Shown: piece by piece, positions 1 through 9,500 of the stretch
Numbering within the stretch: the stretch's first letter is position 1
Layout: every line of letters starts with the position of its first letter
Assembly (NCBI GenBank): GCA_964555935.1
Contig: CAZKUN010000107.1
Coordinates: forward strand, 1-28,035
Direction: 5' to 3'
From: CAZKUN01 sp964555935
Lineage (GTDB): Bacteria; Armatimonadota; Zipacnadia; Zipacnadales; VGFC01
Length of the DNA: 28,035 nt
Made by a program: the position numbers and the translations under genes
Notes under the pieces: model-generated
Told to the model about the DNA's origin: nothing
Seen by the model: the letters and a program-made list of their open reading frames with translations, nothing else
The model's database searches: none

Positions 1-774
1 GCATGGGGGCCGGTGACGTACTCCGGCGTGATCCCGAGGTAGATGATGCGCCCCTTGCCGACCTCGCGGGCGGCCACGATCGGCACGTCGCCGGCATGCG
101 TCCCTGGCTCCGTCGGCGAGTTCTGCTGCAACGCGCCCGCCCTCGTGAACGATGACCGCGAGCCACGGATGAGCACATCCCAGGACTCATCCGCCGTGAA
201 CGAGATGGTGTGGTTCTGCGCGCCGATTCGTTTCTTCGGGACGGGGTACCAGAGCGACGTCACGCCCTCGGTAATCGGTGAATCGGCGATCTGGCCCGCG
301 CGCGCGAAGGCGATCTTCCATGCCGTGCCGACCGCCTCCGTCTCGGGGTCGGACGGCATCTCGGCGAACAGCGGCGTCAGGCCGAGAGGGTTCAGGAACG
401 CGTCCTGGGGGGGGGCTTGCGCGTCGCGTTCTGGCCGAAGGTCCCCTCCAGAGAATCCCGCCACCCTCTTCCAGGAAGCGCTGCAGCGTCGCGATGCTCT
501 CTTGGACGTGGTCGGGGAGCGTCAGGTCGGCGTTGGCCATGCCGATGCGAGTCACCACGATGACGTTGTGCTGCTTGGCTTCGTCCCACGTCAGCGGCTG
601 GTCGTCGAGCCCCGGGCGGTCGACCTGGTTCACCGCGTAACCCGCGTCGTTCAGCCTCGTTGCTGCGCCAAAACTGCAGCGATGGTGACCCGCCCCAGCG
701 AACAGAACCGCCGGGCTGTCTTGCGCCCCGACGGCCGCCGAGAATACGAGCGCGAATCCGATAGCGTTACGCAT
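1..774 (-). CDS. Exported glutamine-amidotransferase-like protein, frameshifted, 3' end outside window
   Basis: The start is the ATG at 774-772, preceded by a good Shine-Dalgarno sequence (GAGGGGAG). It opens a signal peptide (MRNAIGFALVFSAAVGA, residues 1-17). The next about 90 residues have the alternating strand/helix look of a class I glutamine amidotransferase-like (ThuA/GATase) fold, ending in a FLEEGGGIL motif; the far end keeps a GKGRIIYLGITPEYV motif typical of the last strands of that fold. The frame is broken twice. Near 441-456 coding moves to a second frame (reading EGTFGQNATRKPPP) and at the nine-G run 407-415 to a third (reading QDAFLNPLGLTPLF), which stays open to the window edge. 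Adding one base at each place restores one frame of at least 255 residues. G/C-rich third codon positions follow the shifted frames, so the breaks are real in this sequence. Pseudogene and homopolymer sequencing error are both possible. It lies 51 nt downstream of the esterase gene, probably in the same operon. Exact function unknown. Confidence 0.6.
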
Positions 775-825
775 GTCGCTCTCCCCTCTGTTGGGCACGA
801 GGATCTGGTGGATTCATGTCGGCAT

Positions 826-2847
826 TCAGGGACGGCTTGGCGTGAGAATCGGTTCTTTGCCTTTGCGGAAGCGGTCGTAGCACGCTGGCGCCAGGTTGGG
901 CGCCCGCGAGCCTCCTCCGTGCATGGCCCAGGGGGAGCAGACCATGTAGAGCGACCCGCGGGGCACGTGGGCCAGCGCGCAGATCTGGTTCCCGGCGGCC
1001 GTCACCGTGTCCATCAGGCCGATGTCCGCCACCACGGGACATTGGATGTCTTGGGTGAAGTTGGCCGGGTCGAAGTAAGAGAGGGTCTGTAGGAACTCCT
1101 CCTCGGTCTGGTCCGCCGGCTTGGCGCTCATGCCAAACGGCCAGTATCCGGGCTCGTGCTTGACCGTCCAGTCCAGCCGAGGCAGGCCGCTGTGGGACGG
1201 CATGGACAGCCCCACGCGGTGGTCCAGAGCGGCAGCAACCATGGCCAACCCGCCTCCCTGGCTACCGCCCAATACGGCGACCCGCGAGGCGTCCACCTCG
1301 GGCTGCGCAAGCATGAGGTCGACCGCGCGCACCAGCGAGACATAGATGGTGCGCCACATGGAGGTCTTCGGGCTCTCAATCCCGGCTGTCCAGTAGTTTT
1401 TGCCGGGATCGTCGCCATCGGGGATGTTCGAGAGGTCCACGTCGAAGCCGTGGATGACTATCCAGAGGCTGCAGCGGTCGGCGCTTATTTCGGGCCCTGC
1501 CAGGGGATAGATCCCCGAGGATGGGAAGCGCACGTGCGCCGGGTACTTCCCCGGCGCTTTGGGCCGAGAATACCACCCGTGAATGCGTCGCCCTCCCAGC
1601 GTGGCGAAGCTGACTCTGAACGCATCGACAGTCGCCGTGCTCTTCTCCGGCGACGCCTGCATCCGGATGTCGAGGGGCGTTGCGGCTGACTCGGCCAGCG
1701 CCTGTTGCCAGAACTCCTCGAAATCCGGAGCGCGAGTCGTGGCGGGATCGTAATGCTCGAAGTCGTAGGTGAAGATCCACCAGAAGCTCCGCACCGGCTC
1801 TCCTGCTCCCTCGACCACGATTGCCGCGCGGTATGGTCCGGGTCGCTCGAGCGTCAGATCGGTCGCGATAGCGCCCGCGTCCCCGGCGGCCAGTTGCAGG
1901 TCAGTCGACTTGCCGGCGACGGGCTCTTGGGTGAGGTAGTCACGCACCTCAAAGCGCACGGATGCCTCCAACGGCTCGGAGCCGGCGTTGGTGGCATTGA
2001 TGTCGAAGCGCACCGGCTGTCCGCCCGGCAGCAGGAAGTCCGGTTGCGCGGCGGAGATGTCGAAGGTCAGCGCGTCCCCCGGGCCGGGGTGAGCCATTGG
2101 GTAGGTGGTCACCTGCAAGGGTCTCGCGGCCGGCACGGTGTTGTGCAGGTAGCGGACGCGCTGGCCGTCCAGGTCCAAGTTGCCCCAGTTGGCGTTGGCG
2201 AAGCCGCGTTGCCAGACGCCGAAGTCAAACCGCAAGACGGGGCCGTCCTTCGTCGTCCAGCGCGGGTCGGTTTGGCCGTAGAGGGCGGGGCCGGCGGGCG
2301 GGGTTGGGCAGTCGGTCAGCGCATCGCGTGAGGCGAGCACGGAGTCGGATGGGACCCACGCAAACTGCGCGTATTGGTCCATGCTCTGCTCGAGCGTTAG
2401 CTCGATTCTGTCCGACAGGAACCGGTACGTCAGCCGCGCGTTCAGCGGACACGGGGAGCCTGCGACAGATTCAGCGGGGTCTTTTGGATCTCCCTCCGCC
2501 ACGAGCGTGTCGGACGCCGTCAGTTTGAGCGTCGTGAGGGACACGAACTGCCCATCATGAATCAGCCCGGCCGCGGGCCCGTTGCCGGCTGCCTGGGCGA
2601 GGAACGGCGTCCCGTCGCTGCTCAGCGCGCGCAGGTTTCCGTCGGGGCCGATGAGCGCCTCGTAAGCTTCCGTCTTGCAGACGTACTCACCGGTCTCAAG
2701 GGCCTGGATTTCAATGCCTTCCCCCCCGAGCGGCGGCTGATCGTTCTGAGCCATCGTGGATTGTGCCACCCCCATCGACAGCAACAGGATCGCGCAGCGC
2801 GAGGCCCAACCCCGCAGCGCTTTATCGTGCTCAACGCATTGTCTCAT
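826..2847 (-). CDS. Secreted acetyl xylan esterase-like (AXE1 / CE7) alpha/beta hydrolase with N-terminal beta domains
   Basis: 673 residues. The ATG at 2847-2845 is chosen because GAGGAGG stands about 9 nt upstream and the reading then begins with a signal peptide (hydrophobic CAILLLSMGVAQSTMAQ, about residues 18-34). The frame stays open upstream to 3096, but that stretch is arginine-rich and overlaps the divergent gene. Residues about 35-350 are beta-rich, with no catalytic motif I recognise. Residues about 360-665 are an AXE1/cephalosporin-C-deacetylase-type hydrolase. The nucleophile elbow GGSQGGG places Ser at 529, the acid is Asp613 in GLMDTVTAAG and the histidine is His643 in AMHGGG, so the triad is complete. 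Known members remove acetyl groups from xylan, xylo-oligosaccharides or cephalosporin C. The N-terminal extension makes it about twice the usual CE7 length of roughly 320 residues. It is first of an apparent two-gene unit with the frameshifted gene downstream and is divergent from the TIM-barrel gene. The family call is strong; the substrate is inferred. Confidence 0.85.
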   Translation of the reverse strand: MRQCVEHDKALRGWASRCAILLLSMGVAQSTMAQNDQPPLGGEGIEIQALETGEYVCKTEAYEALIGPDGNLRALSSDGTPFLAQAAGNGPAAGLIHDGQFVSLTTLKLTASDTLVAEGDPKDPAESVAGSPCPLNARLTYRFLSDRIELTLEQSMDQYAQFAWVPSDSVLASRDALTDCPTPPAGPALYGQTDPRWTTKDGPVLRFDFGVWQRGFANANWGNLDLDGQRVRYLHNTVPAARPLQVTTYPMAHPGPGDALTFDISAAQPDFLLPGGQPVRFDINATNAGSEPLEASVRFEVRDYLTQEPVAGKSTDLQLAAGDAGAIATDLTLERPGPYRAAIVVEGAGEPVRSFWWIFTYDFEHYDPATTRAPDFEEFWQQALAESAATPLDIRMQASPEKSTATVDAFRVSFATLGGRRIHGWYSRPKAPGKYPAHVRFPSSGIYPLAGPEISADRCSLWIVIHGFDVDLSNIPDGDDPGKNYWTAGIESPKTSMWRTIYVSLVRAVDLMLAQPEVDASRVAVLGGSQGGGLAMVAAALDHRVGLSMPSHSGLPRLDWTVKHEPGYWPFGMSAKPADQTEEEFLQTLSYFDPANFTQDIQCPVVADIGLMDTVTAAGNQICALAHVPRGSLYMVCSPWAMHGGGSRAPNLAPACYDRFRKGKEPILTPSRP

Positions 2848-3053
2848 GAGCGCTGTCCTCCTCGGGGACCCGCGACATCGGTCGTGATATCCCGACGCGA
2901 GAGCCCTCGCGCGCATCTTCGTCTCCGGCGAGAGCCTCGCCTTCAGCGCGGACCACGGCGCGACAACTGACGTCGCGCCGCAGGATGGGGCGCACGCCAC
3001 GCCGAACCCCTCGCGCATCACCGGGCACTCGCCTGGCCAAGGAGAGATAACCC
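2848..3053. promoter_or_regulatory. Divergent intergenic region between the esterase and TIM-barrel genes
   Basis: 206 nt lie between the two divergent starts, so both promoters are expected here. I see the Shine-Dalgarno sequences of both genes (GAGGAGG reading left, AAGGAGA reading right) and one strong inverted repeat at 2956-2980. No convincing sigma70 -35/-10 pair stands out, and I see no riboswitch or RNA gene. Confidence 0.5.
2956..2980. repeat. Perfect inverted repeat, 9-bp stem and 7-nt loop
   Basis: The arms CGGCGCGAC (2956-2964) and GTCGCGCCG (2972-2980) are exact reverse complements around the loop AACTGAC. The element lies 73 nt before the start of the rightward gene and 108 nt before the start of the leftward one. 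It could be an operator for a dimeric regulator or a leader hairpin. No T-run follows on either strand, so it does not look like an intrinsic terminator. Confidence 0.6.
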
Positions 3054-6000
3054 ATGAGACGCCGCCTGTCTGGTTTGTCCGTGTTGGCCGCGACACTGGT
3101 CTGCGCGTTGCCGGCTGGGCCCGCCCCGGCCGCGGATGTCTACGGCGTCCGCTTCGACCCGCCCCGGCTATACTTCACCCACGCCAACATCAACAAGAGC
3201 GGCATGCTCTCGGCCCTGCGCGGCCAAGACAACTTCCTGAATCTCTACATGCCTCCGGTGGACAACGCCGAGGGCCGGTACACTCCCGAAGGCTTCAGCG
3301 TGTCGCTGCTGCTGCCGGACTACCTGGAAGTCCTCGACCAGGCAGAGCGGGGCCAGACCGTCACGCCCATCCAGCATGAGGGCCGGCCCTACCTGCGGGT
3401 CACGTGGGAGGTGGACCCGGTTCAGGTTAAGGCCCGCTGCTTCGTCGGTGACTGGGGCGTGTATGACGCAGGGCCAGTGTGGTACCGCGTGAAGGCGGGA
3501 GCCGAGGTGCCGACCGAGCCGCAGCCCGTGCAGGTCACGCTGCTCTACTTGGACGAGGAGTGTTTCGTAGACAGCGCCCGACTGAGGGTCTACGAAGCGA
3601 TCGAGCCCGGACCACGCGTCTCGCCCGAGCACTTCCGGCTCTGGCTGCACTATGGCCCGCACAACCGTCCGGGGCATTGGGACGAACTGGCGCACTATCT
3701 CAAGCTGGCGGGGATCAACGGAATCCAGGTTACGGCAGGCGGACCTGGCGCGCTGGAATACACCCAGGAGATGCGCGAGCGCGGCTTCTACATCATCGCC
3801 CAGCGTAGCGGCAGCTACAGCGCGCTTTACAAGGACAACATGCGCGCCTGCCTGGAGCAAGGTCCCGCGTGGTTCGAGCAATCCGACGATGGGACGATGA
3901 CCACGTACCTCCCGTACAGTGACGCCGCCCTCTGGGACTATGAGCCGAGCCCCCTGCCAACGGGCCTCGATGACTGGCTGATCGCCGAGTTCCGCCAGGA
4001 CCAGGGGTTGCCCGCCGACGAACTGCTGACCGAAGAGACCATCCGAGCCAAGTATCTGCGCGAGTACATCGAATTCCGGCAGACGCAGCTGGCCACATGC
4101 ATCAAGCACTGGGCCGACTACTGCCGGTCGGTGAACCCCGACATCGAGACGATCCTGACCGAGGGCGGCGTGCTGACCTTCGATCCGCCAGGCCAAGTGG
4201 ACTACGGCAAGTACCAAGACTACGTCACCTTCTGCGACCCGATGAATTTCACGGGGATGCAGGCCCTGCAGGTGGTGCGGCAGTGGCAAGTGGCCGCGCC
4301 GAGGGCGGGCTTCACCGGCTGTCAGAACGTGGCCCTCAGCTCCTACCACAACGTCTTCATCCCGGCGCGGACGATCATGATGCAAACCCTCAGCGCGGCC
4401 CTCATCGGTCTGCAGGGCACGAGCGTCTACCCCGGCCCGACCATGGACGCCGAGAACTTCGTCGCCTGGGCACGGGTCACCGAGTTCATGGGACGCCACG
4501 AGGAGCTGATCTTCACCGGCCGCCGCGACCCGACACAAGTGGGCCTCGAGCTACTGCCCAAGGAAGAACAGACAGTCACGCTGGGCGATGGTCGCGAGCT
4601 GCGCAACAGGTACCCGGACTGGGAGCGCGAGGCCATCGTCCGCTCGTACGCCGCCACGGACGACAGCGAGTTCGTGACCGTCATCGCCAACTGGCACGCC
4701 AAGGAGCCGGCCTACGGCAAGTTGACGCTGGACCTGCCGGGAGGGACCTGGCTGCTGGCGGATGATGAGAATCGCTTGCTCTTCACGCGAGGCGGCAAGC
4801 CGAAGCTCAACGCTGGTCGCCTCAAGGAGGGCGTCTTCGTGCACTGCCCGCCCTTCGACTACCGCGGCCTGCGCGTGACGCGAGCGACTCCGGCGGCCCT
4901 GGCGGCCGTGAAGGAGTATGAGTCCACAGACCTGGCTCCCGTCGAGCTAGCGGCGATGGCCTATGCCGAGCCAACCGGCGGCTCCGGAGCGACCGCGGGC
5001 GCGGGCGACCAGGAGCTGGGCTTCGACGATGTTGACGGCGACGGCACGTTCGAGTACTTGGTGCAGTCAGAGGAGCAGAAGGTCTGGGTCACTCAGAACG
5101 GCACGATTCTGCGGTGGCAGGTGGGTGATCAGACGCTTGAGGGCGGGGAGCTGGGGCTGGGCCGGGACATGCTGTGGCTGCCGCTGGGCGAGCGAGAGAA
5201 CCGCGGCATGGATATGGTGATGCGCCTGGAGGACAAGGAGATCCGGGACGATGGGATCAGCCTGACCTTCAGCAAGGACGTGCCCCTGGCAACCGTGGGA
5301 GGCGGCGCGAGCTTCCGGGTCGTGAAGGAGCTGGACTTCGCCGACAGCCCTGGCGAGGTGAGCGTCCGGGTGCGCATTGCCAACACGTCCGTCGCGCCCG
5401 AGGCCACGAAGCTGACGGGCAGCTACCGCGTCCACCATTACGTGAAGCACGACGCGGCGGCGAGCATCCTGTGGACCAACGATGGCGCGGCGGTTCGGCA
5501 ATGGGACTCGGTCGAGACGCACTATTCGATACCCAACACGGGGCTGAGCGACACCGATGCCGACAGCGTTTTCACCCAGTGCGAGGTCACTGAGCCGCTG
5601 CGCCCGGTGAGTTTCGGAGACTACCTGCCCTCGCGCGAGTTGCTGCTGAAGTTCACGCCCTCGAAGCCGGAGGAGCTACTGCAACTGCTCCGCTGGGGTC
5701 GCAAGCCGGGCGTGGCCGGGAGTAGTACCGTGGAGTGGATGTATCGGCCCGCGATCCTGGCGGTGGGTGAGGACTTGGTCTACGAATACCGCATCAACCT
5801 GCAACCCAATGTCGCCGACCTCGACACGCAGAGCACGCAGCCGCATAGCGGGGCCCGGGCCGCGGCGGGCGAGCCACAACTGCTCTTCCACTTGGGCTTT
5901 GAGGGCACGACCGACCCGACAATCGCCGCAGGTGAGAGTCAGGTCGAGGTGACGGGTACGCCGACCTATGAGGACACGCCGGGCGGCCAAGGCATCCGCC

Positions 6001-6452
6001 TCACCGAAGGGGTGGAGCTGAGTTACCTGCCCGCGGGCAACATTGATCTGGAGCGCGGTCGGGTGGCGATGCGCTTCAAACCGACCTGGGAAGGCGCGGA
6101 CGACCAGACGCACTACCTGCTCACCGTGCGCCCCAAGACGGGGTTCGTCTATTTGGGCAAGCTGGCCGATGGCCGGCTACTCATGAACATGTTTGATGCG
6201 GCGGACGAACAGCACTATCCGCAGCACATGATCCGGACTGTTCCGGCGGGGACGTGGCACGAGGTCGTGGTTACCTGGGACACCAGCCGCGGCCTGATGC
6301 TGATGTTCCTCGACGACCAGAAGGTCGCCGAATACCGCGTCGAGCCATGGCAGATGGCCGAGCTGGACAACGGGCTGGCCCACTGCCGCCTGATCCTCCC
6401 GGGACAGGCGGAGGCCATCATCGATGATCTGAAGATCTGGGACCAACCGTGA
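3054..6452 (+). CDS. Secreted glycoside-hydrolase-like TIM-barrel protein with C-terminal LamG-like domain
   Basis: 1132 residues. ATG at 3054 follows AAGGAGA with 8-nt spacing. Residues 1-26 are a signal peptide ending APAA. After a beta-rich domain (to about 185), residues about 190-540 look like a (beta/alpha)8 barrel: LWLHYGP, a strand ending GINGIQVTAGGPGALEY, GFYIIAQRSGSYSALY and ETILTEGGV with Glu370 at a strand end. Glu370 is a candidate catalytic acid by position only. A beta-domain follows (about 540-630), then a short acidic motif FDDVDGDGTFEYL (about 655-667) like one FG-GAP/calcium loop, a large beta-sandwich (about 680-930), and a LamG/concanavalin-like domain (about 942-1132) that opens LLFHLGFEGT and closes IDDLKIWDQ. 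No CAZy family is recognisable to me; it could equally be a non-catalytic glycan-binding barrel. The next gene begins 52 nt downstream with its own Shine-Dalgarno sequence, so co-transcription is likely. Confidence 0.75.
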   Translation: MRRRLSGLSVLAATLVCALPAGPAPAADVYGVRFDPPRLYFTHANINKSGMLSALRGQDNFLNLYMPPVDNAEGRYTPEGFSVSLLLPDYLEVLDQAERGQTVTPIQHEGRPYLRVTWEVDPVQVKARCFVGDWGVYDAGPVWYRVKAGAEVPTEPQPVQVTLLYLDEECFVDSARLRVYEAIEPGPRVSPEHFRLWLHYGPHNRPGHWDELAHYLKLAGINGIQVTAGGPGALEYTQEMRERGFYIIAQRSGSYSALYKDNMRACLEQGPAWFEQSDDGTMTTYLPYSDAALWDYEPSPLPTGLDDWLIAEFRQDQGLPADELLTEETIRAKYLREYIEFRQTQLATCIKHWADYCRSVNPDIETILTEGGVLTFDPPGQVDYGKYQDYVTFCDPMNFTGMQALQVVRQWQVAAPRAGFTGCQNVALSSYHNVFIPARTIMMQTLSAALIGLQGTSVYPGPTMDAENFVAWARVTEFMGRHEELIFTGRRDPTQVGLELLPKEEQTVTLGDGRELRNRYPDWEREAIVRSYAATDDSEFVTVIANWHAKEPAYGKLTLDLPGGTWLLADDENRLLFTRGGKPKLNAGRLKEGVFVHCPPFDYRGLRVTRATPAALAAVKEYESTDLAPVELAAMAYAEPTGGSGATAGAGDQELGFDDVDGDGTFEYLVQSEEQKVWVTQNGTILRWQVGDQTLEGGELGLGRDMLWLPLGERENRGMDMVMRLEDKEIRDDGISLTFSKDVPLATVGGGASFRVVKELDFADSPGEVSVRVRIANTSVAPEATKLTGSYRVHHYVKHDAAASILWTNDGAAVRQWDSVETHYSIPNTGLSDTDADSVFTQCEVTEPLRPVSFGDYLPSRELLLKFTPSKPEELLQLLRWGRKPGVAGSSTVEWMYRPAILAVGEDLVYEYRINLQPNVADLDTQSTQPHSGARAAAGEPQLLFHLGFEGTTDPTIAAGESQVEVTGTPTYEDTPGGQGIRLTEGVELSYLPAGNIDLERGRVAMRFKPTWEGADDQTHYLLTVRPKTGFVYLGKLADGRLLMNMFDAADEQHYPQHMIRTVPAGTWHEVVVTWDTSRGLMLMFLDDQKVAEYRVEPWQMAELDNGLAHCRLILPGQAEAIIDDLKIWDQP

Positions 6453-6504
6453 AGGCCGCCCGTGCCGGCCCGCGACTTCCATCCAGGCGAAGGGACACTA
6501 CAAC

Positions 6505-9500
6505 GTGAGCCAATCGAACGCGTCCAGCGACAAAGGCATCATGATCGAGGTCCGCATTGACACGGGCCGCATCAAGCAACTCGCGCCGCTCCACTTGCAG
6601 ACGATCATCGCCGAGGAAGGTCCGAGCGCCGCTATCGTGGCTCCGAGCGAAGGGGAGTTCCGGAGTGTCGCCGAGCGGGGTCAGGCGGAGCTGGCCGCGC
6701 GAGTGGGAGTTGAGTTGCCGCTCCTTGACGAGGCGAGTTTCGATGGAGCGCAAGAGTTGCCTGGCAACGTAATCGCCGTGGGGTCAGCGGCCTGCAACCA
6801 GCTTCTGCGCGCGCTGCACTACCGGCGCCGGCTCTCCGACGCCGACTACCCCACGGACGGCCACCGGGCGCTGTCGATACACGACCCATTCGGGGATGGG
6901 CACAGCGTCCTGGTCGCGCTGGGGGCCACGCCCGATGTGGCGGAACGCAGCGTGGCGAGGATCGTGGATCGGGTCGCCGAGGAAGATGGGCGATGGTTGG
7001 TGGATGGGCGAGTGTTTGAGGTCGAGCCCCGCCCTGAGACGCCGGATCCCGAAGAACTCCTGCAGGACTCCTCTCAGCGCGACGCGGCTTCGTTGACGGG
7101 CTGGCCGCGTGGATTCCTCACCGCGCTCGACCACCTCAACGCGGGCGGGGAGAAGCGTTGGGCGCGAGCGTTCGTGGAGCTGATCGCTCCGTACGCGACG
7201 GGAGAGATTCCGCTGTCGTTCTGGCTCATGTCGGCGGTGGATTTCTGGACAGACCGGCTGGTGGTGGGCTGGGAGCGAGCCGAGGCCTTTTCGTACTTCA
7301 CCGACGACGAGCGGCTCCTGGTCGCCAACTTCATCGCCTCGTGCACCGAGTACTGCCACGACTCCGCGACGTACCAGAAGTGGCGGGTGACGGACGAGGA
7401 GTTGCAGATCTTCAACCACCACACGTACCCCGCCACCGGGCTTTTCTGGGGGTGCGCGTATCTGCGCCGCCACGGGTACGAGATCGCCGACCTGGACGCG
7501 TGGCTGAACAAGGCAAAGCGCGTGTTTGACCGGGCATCGGAGTCGGGACGGTCGTTTGACGAGGGGGGCGCAGGCTACAGTTGGATTGTGGGCAATCACA
7601 TATTGGAGATTGCCTTGGCGCAGGCGGATACCGACTATATCCGCAGCCCGAAGATGATCCAGTACGCCGATCTTGCGGTGGTGATTCAGAACAATCGGTT
7701 TGAGATGGTTCCCTTCGGGGATTGCGGGAGCTACCATGTCCGGGGCGGGGGCGCGGCTACGGTCTTACTGCGGGCCGCCGAGTGGCACGACGAGCCGGGC
7801 TACAAGTGGGTGGCCGAGCAGGCGGCGCCGGAGGTCGTTGCGGCCAACATCCTCACCCGCGACCTGCCGAGCGAGCCCCCCGAGAAGCACCTCGGCCTCT
7901 TCGTCCTACCCCTCGATCCCGTGGTCTACCGCTGGATCGACCTCCCGCGCTTCCCCAATTACCCGCCGCCACCCCGTGGCGTGAACGTGCCGGTGGGGGA
8001 GACATTCGACAAGATCTCGCTCCGGGGAGGGTGGGGCGAGGACGATGATTACTTGCTGTTGCAGGGCTTCGGGGACGGTCAGCACGGCCATCCCGACAGC
8101 AATGCCATCAGCCAGTATCAGGTGCGTGGCCGGTTGCTACTGGCCGACAACGACTACATTCGCCGCATGCCGAAGCAGCACAACATGGTGATGGTCATCA
8201 AGGACGGGCAGCACGCGCCGATCCCGGTGACGGCTCGTCTGGACGCGGCCCAAGAATTCCCCGGTGGCGCTATCACCCAGACGACCCTTGTGGACTACAA
8301 CGGGTGCGACTGGCAGCGGACGCTTCTGTGGCTGAGCGCGGACTGCGCGGTGGTGATCGATTCCCTGACGGCGCGGGAGGCGGGGGACTACGAACTGCGT
8401 TGCTACTGGCGAACGCTGGGGGACGCAGAACTCACCGACGACGGCCTGCTTGCCGACCATGACGGGGAGCGTTTCCGAGTTATCGAGTTGACCGATTCGG
8501 AGCGTCGTCTCTCGATAGAGGAGCTGCCGCTGAGCGCCACGGCCTACCCCGAATACAACTTCGGGGACGCGCGCCCGAAGGTCCTGCGCGAAACTCGAGC
8601 CGTGCGGCTGGAAGCGGGGGATGAAGCGGTGTTCGTCAACCTGCTGCTGCCCAACGGCGGCGCGGAAGCCCCCCGGCGCTGCATTCGCTGGGAGGGGAAC
8701 GGGCGGATCGAGACCGGCGGCGACGGCCCCCTCCTGCGCGTCACGCCCGACGGGTTCCAGGTCGGCGATGGCGAACTGCAGGCCTTCCCCTCAGACCAAA
8801 GGTTGACGGCGCTGGAATCGCCAGTACCCGCTCTGGCGCCGCGTCCGGCAATTCTCCCTCCGATGGAAGCAACGCAGCAGTGGACGGCTTCGCTGCCCGC
8901 GCCGGCCACGTGCCTGGCTCGGGCCGATGGCGACCGGATTCTCGTGGGCTGCGAAGACGGCCAAGTCCTCGAACTGGGAGACGAAGGCGCGATCCGGGAG
9001 TTGGCCCAGACGGAGGGTCGCGTAGGTGCGGTTCTGGCGGGGCGACTCTACGGCGAGGAAGAGGTGACTTACCTGGCGACTGGCTGGGACAGCCGCCTGC
9101 GCCTCCTCACCCCCAAGGGCGACCTCAGGCAGAACATCGAACTCCCTCGCAACTCCCACATGCCGGCGTGGGGGCGCGCGCTCTGTCTCGCGGACCTGGA
9201 TGGAGACGGGAGGCTATGGCCCATGGTCGGCACGGCGGCCTGGCGCGTGCATGCCGTGACTCCGGATGGCGAGATGAGGTGGACCTTCGATACGGCGGCC
9301 CACTCGGTGACCTGTATCTCAGCGGCCGACCTCAGCGGCGACGGGCGCGACGACATCGCCGTGGGGACAGTGTACTTCTGCATCCCCGCCATCACCTCGG
9401 ACGGAGAGCGGCTATGGGCGGACGAGGACTATAACGACTACTGGTCGGCTGGGCCGAATTTCCCGTACCTGGCCACGGGCGACGTGGACGGCGACGGCGA

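Noticed and set aside
407..415. G9 tract as a phase-variation switch.
   Set aside because: Changing the tract length alone joins the start frame directly to the downstream frame but leaves a poorly coding stretch (positions about 416-456). A second shift near 441-456 is needed, so a simple on/off tract is not supported.
2848..3096. N-terminal extension of the esterase gene on the minus strand (open frame to 3096).
   Set aside because: It has no signal-peptide character, overlaps the divergent gene and its control region, and the internal ATG at 2847 has a strong Shine-Dalgarno sequence and a signal peptide.
3168..4538. Long minus-strand open frame (456 codons) opposite the TIM-barrel gene.
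   Set aside because: It is antisense to a clearly coding gene, rich in Arg, His, Gly and Val as expected of G+C-rich shadow frames, and has no recognisable motif.
6453..6504. A GGCCG/CGGCC pairing between the TIM-barrel and lyase genes as a terminator.
   Set aside because: The stem is only 5 bp, there is no T-run, and such pairings are expected by chance in G+C-rich DNA.
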